From the NCBI GenBank assembly GCA_019314185.1, contig JAFCZU010000103.1, positions 1 to 8,974 on the forward strand: a stretch of 8,974 nt of DNA, read 5' to 3'. The notes beneath the pieces are model-generated. The model had not been told where the DNA came from. It ran no database searches and saw nothing but the letters and a program-made list of their open reading frames with translations. Positions 1 through 5,883 of this stretch are shown piece by piece. The DNA comes from Deltaproteobacteria bacterium (lineage in GTDB: Bacteria > Desulfobacterota > Desulfobacteria > Desulfobacterales > ETH-SRB1). Positions within the stretch are counted from its first letter, which is position 1. Each line of letters opens with the position of its first letter. The position numbers and the translations under genes are program-made.

Positions 1-93
1 TTTGAGAGACTGCCGGCAGCTGAAACGACCGAAGATTATAAATCCCTGCTTCCACAATATCTGAGCTCGGAACAACTGAAGCTAAATGCTTAG
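1..93 (+). CDS. C-terminal end of an unidentified protein (partial)
   Basis: An open frame enters from the left edge and runs for 30 codons to a TAG at 91-93. The tail begins FERLPAAETTEDYKSLLPQY and is polar, with no motif, membrane segment or cysteine that I recognise. It lies 71 bases before the zeta-like kinase on the same strand. It could belong to the same accessory segment, but the spacing does not prove co-transcription. I do not assign a family, and so short an open stretch could also be chance. Confidence 0.4.
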   Translation, partial: FERLPAAETTEDYKSLLPQYLSSEQLKLNA

Positions 94-103
94 TGTGGTT
101 TAT

Positions 104-113
104 TAAGCGCTTA
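104..113. promoter_or_regulatory. Perfect 10-base palindrome upstream of the toxin gene
   Basis: TAAGCGCTTA is a perfect palindrome in the 71-base gap before the zeta-like kinase. It lies about 50 bases before the start codon, where an autoregulatory operator for a toxin-antitoxin operon would be expected. A weak -10-like GATAAT follows at 135-140, without a convincing -35. The palindrome is seen; an operator role is only inferred, and a 10-base palindrome can occur by chance. Confidence 0.2.
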
Positions 114-164
114 CTGTGTTACCGGCAAACGACGGATAATAGATGACGATGTGCAGGATCAATT

Positions 165-689
165 ATGAGTGAAGAACAAAAAATTGTTATTATTGCAGGA
201 CCTAATGGCGCGGGCAAAACCACATTCGCCAGAGAATTCCTGGTCAGGGAAGCGGGCTGTCCCTCCTTTGTCAATGCCGACCTGATCGCGGCAGGGCTAT
301 CGCCATTTACCCCGGAACAAGCGGCATTCAGGGCGGGTCGTCTGATGCTCAAAGAAATCAGAGGATATGTTGGGCGCAGTGAAGATTTTGCCTTTGAAAC
401 CACGTTGAGCGGCCGCCTTTACGTTCGATGTGTTCGGCAGTGGCAGGAGACCGGATATCGGATCAAGCTAATTTTTCTCAGTCTGCCTGACGTGGAAATT
501 GCGGTGAGGCGGGTGAGGATTCGCGTTGCCCAGGGCGGTCACAATGTGGATGAGTCGGTTATCCGTCGCCGGTTTGACAAAGGATGGAATAACTTTCATA
601 ATATCTATAAAAACTTGGTCGATGCTTGGGTGCTGTATGACAATTCAGGCGAAAGCCCACAACTGATTGATGAGGAAAAAAATCTATGA
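165..689 (+). CDS. Zeta-toxin-like P-loop kinase (probable toxin)
   Basis: This is a 174-residue cytosolic P-loop phosphotransferase of the zeta-toxin/AAA_33 type. A Walker A motif, GPNGAGKTT, lies at residues 12-20 with K18 as the phosphate-binding lysine. N37-A38-D39 follows, with D39 at the place of the catalytic Asp of zeta toxins, then FETTLSG at 77-83. A basic lid segment with GGHNVDE (124-130) and RRR (134-136) comes after, then YDNS at 158-161. Classical zeta toxins phosphorylate UDP-N-acetylglucosamine and block wall synthesis. For this short chromosomal branch the substrate is unknown. AGGA at 155-158 supports the ATG at 165. The stop overlaps the next start (ATGA), as in translationally coupled toxin-antitoxin pairs. 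By eye the gene is more GC-rich than the genes from 1563 onward, consistent with transfer. The kinase fold is secure; toxin activity is inferred. Confidence 0.88.
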   Translation: MSEEQKIVIIAGPNGAGKTTFAREFLVREAGCPSFVNADLIAAGLSPFTPEQAAFRAGRLMLKEIRGYVGRSEDFAFETTLSGRLYVRCVRQWQETGYRIKLIFLSLPDVEIAVRRVRIRVAQGGHNVDESVIRRRFDKGWNNFHNIYKNLVDAWVLYDNSGESPQLIDEEKNL

Positions 690-868
690 CCACAACAAAA
701 AAGACAATTCAAGACCCAGACCTCGCCAGGGTTGAAGCGGCCTTGCGGCGAGCCGCTCTAAAAGCTCGTAAAACAGCAAGGGATACCCATACACCGCTTG
801 TTATTTATAAAAACGGACGAATAATTATGCAACCTGTTGATGAGAAAATGCTTCAATCGAAGCAATAA
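686..868 (+). CDS. Small basic protein, probable antitoxin of the zeta-like kinase
   Basis: This 60-residue protein starts inside the kinase stop codon (ATGA overlap, 686-689), so the two are probably translated together. GAGG at 672-675 serves as the ribosome-binding site. Residues 11-31 form a predicted basic helix rich in Ala, Arg and Lys. A short strand-like tail, VIYKNGRIIMQPV, follows at about 39-51. I recognise this arrangement from small ORFs that accompany short zeta-like kinases. Toxin-first order is the reverse of the plasmid epsilon-zeta systems, and the protein does not resemble epsilon. Function rests on context and size only. It could instead be a small accessory subunit. Confidence 0.7.
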   Translation: MTTTKKTIQDPDLARVEAALRRAALKARKTARDTHTPLVIYKNGRIIMQPVDEKMLQSKQ

Positions 869-979
869 AGGTGTCTGATCCGGAGAACCGTTCAAATAAG
901 AAGAAATACGTTCCTTTTTGTGCATGATTAGTTTTATGTAACGGTCATGTAACTGGTGTGTGATTGGAGGCATGGATGA

Positions 980-1174
980 ATTCCACTACAATCGCACATA
1001 GAAGAAAATGAAGAAATTGTAGATATCGCAACCCGAGTAAGTCAACATGGGATTAAGAAAATGGATTCCTTGCATATCGCTTGCGCTATCACGGCAGAGG
1101 CGGACTACTTTTTGACCACGGATTATGAAATTTTGAAAAGTATAGTGGACCCCAAAAATGAGACAGTGTGTTAA
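980..1174 (+). pseudogene. PIN-domain protein remnant (3' part only), cut by an IS end
   Basis: In the frame ending at TAA 1172-1174 the translation carries a PIN-domain C-terminal half: an EENEEIVDIA helix, then IKKMDSLHIACAI and AEADYFLTTDYEIL. These match the late acidic residues and the DALHIACAI...DYFLTTD signature of VapC-like ribonucleases. The first half, including the N-terminal catalytic Asp, is missing. An in-frame TGA stands at 977-979 and nothing PIN-like lies before it. Homology ends at about 1145, where an IS3-type end begins. The last codons to 1174 are therefore read from insertion-sequence DNA. The gene is dead: truncated on the left by unseen events and on the right by the insertion. 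Intact relatives are about 140 residues long. Confidence 0.7.
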
Positions 1175-1326
1175 GGTGTGTTTCCAGGAAAAAAAGGAGG
1201 TACAAAATGAGCAGAAAAAAATACAGCAAGGAATTGAAGTCAAGAATTGCCCTTGATGCCATAAAGGGTCAGAAAACAATGTCTGAATTGGCCTCAGAAT
1301 ATGGGGTTCACAGCAATCAAATATAG
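1146..1326 (+). mobile_element. IS3-family insertion sequence remnant (left end plus truncated orfA)
   Basis: TGGACCCCAAAAATGAGACA at 1146-1165 has the form of an IS3-family terminal repeat. It sits about 60 bases before a strong ribosome-binding site (AGGAGG, 1195-1200) and an orfA start, as in complete elements. The PIN homology stops exactly at this point, which marks the insertion junction. The right side is lost. After 1326 no orfB, programmed frameshift or opposite terminal repeat can be seen before proS. The right boundary is therefore a deletion scar, not a natural end. Confidence 0.7.
1207..1326 (+). pseudogene. IS3-family transposase orfA, truncated after 39 codons
   Basis: This frame encodes the start of an IS3-type OrfA helix-turn-helix protein. 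It opens MSRKKYSKELKSRIALDAIK (residues 1-20), followed by MSELASEYGVHSNQI at 25-39. It then reaches TAG where intact proteins continue with a QWKKQLLE-like helix. Full OrfA proteins are about 90-100 residues, so more than half is gone. AGGAGG six bases before the ATG suggests the start signal is intact, but the product would be only a partial DNA-binding domain. No orfB follows. Confidence 0.75.
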
Positions 1327-1562
1327 AGGCAAGAGGGATATCCTAATAATAAAATAACTTGGCGTCGAAAGCTGTGCTTGGGGTCATCTTGATTATATTA
1401 TTTAGAGCGTGCAAACAAAACGGGGTTGGTTTTAGGCATTATTATTTTTCGTGAGATGAGAGTAGCTGCACTCAAGTTGATTTACTCTGTAATCTCTGTG
1501 GTAAATGTTTACAACTGAAGATAATTTGTTGTGTAATGATAAACTATTAGAAAAGGATTAAT
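1327..1562. other. Intergenic stretch between the IS remnant and proS
   Basis: This 236-base stretch has no coding frame that I can support. It begins at the IS deletion scar. It contains a short heptad-like repeat (CTCTGT at 1485 and CTCTGTG at 1494) and the likely proS promoter. I see no terminator hairpin, tRNA or riboswitch-like fold. Confidence 0.5.
1508..1537 (+). promoter_or_regulatory. Candidate sigma-70 promoter for proS
   Basis: TTTACA at 1508-1513 (5 of 6 to consensus) is followed 18 bases later by TGTAAT at 1532-1537 (5 of 6). This would start transcription near 1544, about 20 bases before the proS ATG. Such matches are common in AT-rich DNA. Position relative to the gene is the main support. 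Confidence 0.35.
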
Positions 1563-3083
1563 ATGGCAAAACATATAAAGACGGCAATAACTCCGACGCG
1601 TGCTGAAAACTATTCTGAATGGTATCAGCAGGTTGTCAAGGCGTCAGACATGGCTGAAAATTCTCCGGTAAGAGGCTGTATGGTGATAAAACCATGGGGC
1701 TACGCTGTCTGGGAAAATATTATGCGCGGCCTTGATGACATGTTCAAAGAAACCGGCGTTAGAAATGCATATTTCCCACTTTTTATCCCCCTTTCCTTTC
1801 TTGAAAAAGAGGCTGAGCATGTTGAGGGGTTTGCCAAGGAATGCGCAGTTGTTACACACCACAGACTTGAGCCGGGAGCTGATGGCGGCCTGGTGCCTGC
1901 CGGGCCTCTTACAGAACCCTTAATTGTCCGGCCAACTTCTGAAACAATAATCGGCGCTTCATTTTCCAAATGGGTTAACAGTTATCGCGATCTTCCGATT
2001 TTAATCAACCAATGGGCAAATGTAGTAAGGTGGGAGATGAGGACGCGGATTTTTTTAAGAACAAGTGAATTTTTGTGGCAGGAGGGACATACTGCCCATG
2101 CCACTCAGGAAGAAGCCTTGGAACGCACCCATATGATGCTGGATATATACACCAAATTTGTCGAAGAATATTTAGCAATACCAGTTATAAAAGGGAAAAA
2201 AACACCTTCAGAAAGATTCCCCGGAGCAATTGATACATTTTGTATTGAAGCAATGATGCAAGACAGAAAAGCTCTTCAGTCCGGCACATCGCACTTTTTA
2301 GGACAGAATTTTGCCAAGGCTTCCGATATCAGTTTCCAGTCTGCTGAAGAAAAAGAAGAGTATGCGTGGACAACTTCATGGGGCACATCTACCAGACTCA
2401 TCGGAGGCCTTATAATGACGCATAGCGACGACAATGGCTTGGTGCTTCCTCCAAGAATTGCGTCATCACACGTTGTTCTCCTGCCGATTATCAAAAAAAA
2501 CGACGACCTGCCTGTTGTGATGGAATATACCGAGAAACTGGCAAATGAGCTGAAAGATAAATATTATCATCACCGCAGGATCGCGGTGGAAATTGATACT
2601 CGTGATATCGGCGGCGCAAGAGGATGGGACTGGATCAAGAAAGGTATACCTTTACGGGTTGAAATCGGTCCAAGAGATATTGCCAACAACTCCGTATATG
2701 TCGGACGAAGAGATAAAGAATCTAATGACAGAAAATCATATAATAGAGATGCTTTTATCGGAGAAATTACAAACATTCTTGATGATATACAGAAAACACT
2801 TTTTGAGCGCGCCCTGATGTTCAGAAAAGAACACAGTGTAATAATCGATGACAATAAAACATTCTACGATTTTTTTACCCCTGACAACCCGGAAAAACCC
2901 GAAATTCACGGCGGATTTGTTTCATCCAAATGGTGCGGCTCAGAAAAATGTGAGGCAAAAATCAAAGAGGATCTAAGTGTTACAATTCGATGTGTACCTT
3001 TTATCGATATGGCAGTGGGTGGAAAATGTGTTTGCTGCGGCAAACCAGCTGTTACATATGCGATATTTGCGAAGGCTTATTAG
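1563..3083 (+). CDS. proS: Prolyl-tRNA synthetase, archaeal/eukaryal type
   Basis: This class II aminoacyl-tRNA synthetase of 506 residues charges tRNA-Pro with proline in the cytosol. RPTSE at 123-127 opens the active site. Motif 2 spans about 155-180 (RWEMRTRIFLRTSEF, then QEGHTAHAT). The proline-pocket segment QSGTSHFLGQNFAK lies at 239-252 and motif 3 at about 272-299. An anticodon-binding domain runs from about 303 to 405. A C-terminal zinc domain carries C458, C463, C489 and C492, and the protein ends in tyrosine. These traits mark the archaeal/eukaryal-like form. The long editing insertion of E. coli-type ProRS, between motifs 2 and 3, is absent. AAGGA at 1553-1557 sets the ATG. rel/spoT begins 27 bases after the stop, so the two are probably one transcript. 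All catalytic motifs are intact. Confidence 0.97.
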   Translation: MAKHIKTAITPTRAENYSEWYQQVVKASDMAENSPVRGCMVIKPWGYAVWENIMRGLDDMFKETGVRNAYFPLFIPLSFLEKEAEHVEGFAKECAVVTHHRLEPGADGGLVPAGPLTEPLIVRPTSETIIGASFSKWVNSYRDLPILINQWANVVRWEMRTRIFLRTSEFLWQEGHTAHATQEEALERTHMMLDIYTKFVEEYLAIPVIKGKKTPSERFPGAIDTFCIEAMMQDRKALQSGTSHFLGQNFAKASDISFQSAEEKEEYAWTTSWGTSTRLIGGLIMTHSDDNGLVLPPRIASSHVVLLPIIKKNDDLPVVMEYTEKLANELKDKYYHHRRIAVEIDTRDIGGARGWDWIKKGIPLRVEIGPRDIANNSVYVGRRDKESNDRKSYNRDAFIGEITNILDDIQKTLFERALMFRKEHSVIIDDNKTFYDFFTPDNPEKPEIHGGFVSSKWCGSEKCEAKIKEDLSVTIRCVPFIDMAVGGKCVCCGKPAVTYAIFAKAY

Positions 3084-3110
3084 GGACAGAGGGTAATCAA
3101 TCAATATCAG

Positions 3111-5255
3111 ATGATTCGTATAAACGACATAATTGATAAAATAAGCGAACATAACCCTGATGCAGATCTGGATATCATAGATCGAGCCTATATTTATTCC
3201 GCGCGAGTTCATGATGGACAAATGCGTTTGTCCGGTGAACCGTATCTTACGCATCCACTTGAAGTGGCCGGGATTCTGGCAGACATGAAGCTTGATTCAG
3301 TCAGCATTGCAGCGGCTCTTCTGCACGATGTGATTGAAGATACGTATGCAACTCCAGAAGAAATAAAGGAGATGTTCGGACAGGAGGTTTTGCATATTGT
3401 ATCCGGCGTAACCAAATTGAGTTCTCTCACATTTAACAGTTCGCAGGCACGCCAGGCAGAGAGTATCAGGAAGATGCTTCTTGCGATGGCTGATGATATC
3501 CGGGTTATATTGATTAAGCTGGCTGACAGACTTCACAACATGAGGACACTGCAATATCACCCAAAGGAGCAAAAGAGAAGAAAAATCGCCCAGGAGACCC
3601 ATGATATTTATGCGCCGATTGCCGCGCGTCTTGGTATATACTGGGTCAAAAAAGAGCTGGAAAATACTTCATTTATGTACCTTCAACCCGAAGAGTATTC
3701 CCGAATACAAGCTCTTGTTAATAAGGATAAAGAGGAACGGGATAAATATATTGAGACCGTCAAAGATTATATTAAAAAAAAGATGGATGAAAACGGGCTT
3801 AAATGCGAGGTTTTAGGCAGGTATAAATATTTTTACAGTATCTATAAAAAAATGGTTATTCAGAAACTTGCATTTGAAGATGTCTACGATATTATAGCAT
3901 TCAGAATTATCCTCGATACTATACCTCAGTGTTACGAAGCCTTAGGGCTTATACATTCATTGTGGAAGCCTGTTGCCAAAAAATTTAAGGATTATATCGG
4001 GGTTCCCAAGCCTAATATGTACCAGTCTCTTCACACAACGGTCATCGGCCCTTTTGGTGAACGCATAGAAATACAGATCAGAACATGGGAGATGGACAAA
4101 GTCGCCAAGTCCGGCATTGCAGCACACTGGAGTTACAAAGAAGGAAAGCGTGTTGATGACAAAACAAGCAAAACATTTGCCTGGATTCAGCAGCTTGTTG
4201 AAAATCAGGAAAATATAAACAATCCGGATGAATTTCTGGAAAGTGTCCGCATAGATCTTTTCCCTGACGAGGTATATGTTTTTACACCAAGGGGCGAGAT
4301 TAAATCAATTGCAAGAGGCGCCACACCTGTTGATCTTGCTTATTTAATCCATTCAGAAGTGGGTGATCAGTGCATAGGAGCTAAGGTAAATGGTCATATT
4401 GTCCAGTTGCAATATCAATTAAAAACCGGAGATACAGTTGAAATAAGAACATCAAAAAACCACCATCCAAGCAAAGACTGGCTGAAGTTTGTCAAGACAG
4501 TCAAGGCCCGTTCCAGAATAAGACTTTGGATCAAAACACAGGAAAAGGAGAGAAGTTTCAGCCTGGGCAGAGAAATGTGTGAAAAGGCTTTCCGCAAATA
4601 CAAACTAAATTTTAATGAACTTGTAAAATCAGAAGAGATGGAAAAGATTGTAGAGCATTTTGGTTTTAAAAAAATCGATGATCTGATTGTAAATGTTGGT
4701 TTCGGTAAAATAACGCCTCTTCAGATCATCCGAAAAGTTGTTCCAAAACCAAAATCAGGAGAAAACCACGAATCTCTTTTAGACAAATTAGTTGGACATG
4801 TTCGAAAGAAAAAGCAGGGAACAGGCGTTATTGTACAAGGGGTTGATGACATCCTTCTTAAGTTTGGCAAGTGCTGCCAGCCTGTTCCGGGAGATCCGAT
4901 AACAGGTTATATTACACAGGGTTATGGCGTTACTGTTCATCGAGCAAGCTGTGTAAATGCCTTGAAAATGAATCCGGAAAGACAGGTTGATGTTGAATGG
5001 AACAAGGATATTACAGAGACATACTCTGTAAAAATCTGCATTAATTCTTATGATAGAGTTGGCTTGCTTGCCGATGTTGCAGCAACTATCAGTAAAAATG
5101 GATCAAACATACTTAGCGCACACACGGAAACAAAAGAAAACAAAACCGTTGACACGTTTTTTACAATCACCGTTAAAACAACAGAACATTTAAACTCAAT
5201 TCTATCGGCAATTAAAAAGGTAAAGCATGTTTACCGGGCAAAAAGGCTGCATTAA
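3111..5255 (+). CDS. rel: Bifunctional (p)ppGpp synthetase/hydrolase, Rel/SpoT family
   Basis: This 714-residue stringent-response enzyme makes (p)ppGpp from ATP and GDP/GTP and hydrolyses it, probably with ribosome sensing through the C-terminal half. The hydrolase HD domain is intact: H48, H72-D73, E76-D77 and D139 in LADRLHNMRTL. The synthetase domain has GRYKYFYSIYKKM at 237-249, YD at 259-260, KPNMYQSLHTTVIGP at 300-314 and EIQIRT at 320-325. A TGS domain follows at about 385-447. The zinc-finger/RIS segment holds C588-C589, H610 and C614, and an ACT domain occupies about 640-712. The RXKD motif that marks bifunctional enzymes reads KFKD (291-294), a conservative change. The length is typical. 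The ATG at 3111 lacks a good Shine-Dalgarno, the nearest GAGGG being about 15 bases away, so expression may depend on coupling to proS. Whether it should be named rel or spoT cannot be decided here. Confidence 0.96.
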   Translation: MIRINDIIDKISEHNPDADLDIIDRAYIYSARVHDGQMRLSGEPYLTHPLEVAGILADMKLDSVSIAAALLHDVIEDTYATPEEIKEMFGQEVLHIVSGVTKLSSLTFNSSQARQAESIRKMLLAMADDIRVILIKLADRLHNMRTLQYHPKEQKRRKIAQETHDIYAPIAARLGIYWVKKELENTSFMYLQPEEYSRIQALVNKDKEERDKYIETVKDYIKKKMDENGLKCEVLGRYKYFYSIYKKMVIQKLAFEDVYDIIAFRIILDTIPQCYEALGLIHSLWKPVAKKFKDYIGVPKPNMYQSLHTTVIGPFGERIEIQIRTWEMDKVAKSGIAAHWSYKEGKRVDDKTSKTFAWIQQLVENQENINNPDEFLESVRIDLFPDEVYVFTPRGEIKSIARGATPVDLAYLIHSEVGDQCIGAKVNGHIVQLQYQLKTGDTVEIRTSKNHHPSKDWLKFVKTVKARSRIRLWIKTQEKERSFSLGREMCEKAFRKYKLNFNELVKSEEMEKIVEHFGFKKIDDLIVNVGFGKITPLQIIRKVVPKPKSGENHESLLDKLVGHVRKKKQGTGVIVQGVDDILLKFGKCCQPVPGDPITGYITQGYGVTVHRASCVNALKMNPERQVDVEWNKDITETYSVKICINSYDRVGLLADVAATISKNGSNILSAHTETKENKTVDTFFTITVKTTEHLNSILSAIKKVKHVYRAKRLH

Positions 5256-5331
5256 ACCCTTTACGAGACGTCTCTTTTTACCAAACTACTGCACCAACCT
5301 CAAATTTAACAGAACAGGCAAAATTGATAGC

Positions 5332-5510
5332 TTCGTAAAAAGCTACAATATGCTGTTTTACGACACTGTAACCGAAAAACAACTTATCAATCATATTAAA
5401 TGGTTGTGATTAAGTTGTTTGGAAGTCGTCACTCCGATGAAAACCGAAGTCCAAACGCTCTGCAACTATCTGAAAAGACTGGATTACGGTATTTTTCGAC
5501 TTTTTACGAA
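5332..5510. repeat. Degenerate palindromic repeat (MITE/REP-like) in the convergent rel-rpmB gap
   Basis: Perfect 11-base terminal inverted repeats, TTCGTAAAAAG at 5332-5342 and CTTTTTACGAA at 5500-5510, bound a 179-base element. Inside is a second nested pair, AAGTCG at 5423-5428 with CGACTT at 5497-5502. An imperfect inner pair follows: ACCGAAGTCCA at 5443-5453 against TGGATTACGGT at 5480-5490, 9 of 11 complementary. The whole could fold into a long hairpin. It resembles, from memory, the TTCGTAAAAAGTC-bounded intergenic repeats of sulfate-reducing deltaproteobacteria. No open frame lies within, so it would be non-autonomous. It sits between two converging genes and might also end transcription from both sides. 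Confidence 0.6.
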
Positions 5511-5528
5511 CTTAAAGAGGTTCTCACG

Positions 5529-5720
5529 TTAAGACACTTTGACAACACGACCCGACTTGATACAGTTTGTGCAAACCACTATTTTTTTGACCTGTCCGTT
5601 ATGTAGTGCCCTTACTTTCTGAAGGTTTGGATTGAAACGACGCTTTGTTAGATTGTGTGCGTGGCTTACATTGTTGCCGACAAGAGCTTTTTTCCCACAT
5701 ATTTCACAAATTTTAGACAT
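5529..5720 (-). CDS. rpmB: 50S ribosomal protein bL28, zinc-binding form
   Basis: This 63-residue protein of the large ribosomal subunit matches bL28 through [20 protein letters not shown] at its start. [11 protein letters not shown] (27-37) and [14 protein letters not shown] near the end complete the match. Two CxxC pairs, C5/C8 and C50/C53, form the zinc ribbon of the four-cysteine (C+) type. AAGG, read on the minus strand at 5731-5734, lies about 10 bases before the ATG and fixes the start. The gene stands alone 163 bases after the DUF523 stop and converges with rel across the palindromic repeat. No rpmG neighbour is visible. Confidence 0.96.
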   Translation of the reverse strand: MSKICEICGKKALVGNNVSHAHNLTKRRFNPNLQKVRALHNGQVKKIVVCTNCIKSGRVVKVS

Positions 5721-5766
5721 AAATATTTTTCCTTAACTTATTTATAATAAGATGAATCTTTTGACT

Positions 5767-5796
5767 ATCATATCAAATACTTAACACGTTTCGCAA
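5767..5796 (-). promoter_or_regulatory. Candidate promoter for rpmB
   Basis: On the minus strand TTGCGA (5796-5791) is separated by 18 bases from TATGAT (5772-5767, 5 of 6 to the -10 consensus). Transcription would start around 5760, about 40 bases before the rpmB ATG. The -35 match is poor (4 of 6). The separate promoter is reasonable because rpmB is 163 bases from the upstream gene. Confidence 0.35.
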
Positions 5797-5805
5797 ACAG
5801 CAGTC

Positions 5806-5842
5806 TTTTACAAGACCATCGACTAATAATGGACTTGTAAAA
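5806..5842. repeat. Inverted repeat (12 of 13 bp) downstream of the DUF523 gene
   Basis: TTTTACAAGACCA at 5806-5818 pairs with TGGACTTGTAAAA at 5830-5842. There is one A-A mismatch and an 11-base loop. On neither strand does a T tract follow the 3' arm; the T-rich side precedes the 5' arm. It is therefore not a classic intrinsic terminator, though it may still mark the 3' end of the trx-bamD-DUF523 transcript. The arms resemble the ends of the repeat at 5332-5510 with C/G to A/T changes, so this may be a second decayed copy. Confidence 0.5.
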
Positions 5843-5883
5843 AAAAAGATTACACTAAAAACAATTAGATTGCAAACAAATAT

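Noticed and set aside
119..403. 94-codon minus-strand frame opposite the zeta-like kinase
   Set aside because: It is a shadow of the kinase frame, which has Walker A and other motifs.
986..1279. 97-codon minus-strand frame over the PIN and IS remnants
   Set aside because: The translation has no recognisable features, while the plus strand carries PIN and OrfA motifs.
5265..5279. GAGACGTCTC followed by TTTTT as a terminator for rel
   Set aside because: The palindrome has no real loop. With ACGT as loop only three base pairs remain, too weak to call, although the T run is suggestive. It may be part of a repeat end.
5400..5606. 68-codon plus-strand frame over the palindromic repeat and the rpmB 3' end
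   Set aside because: It crosses the non-coding repeat and lies antisense to rpmB, with no ribosome-binding site.
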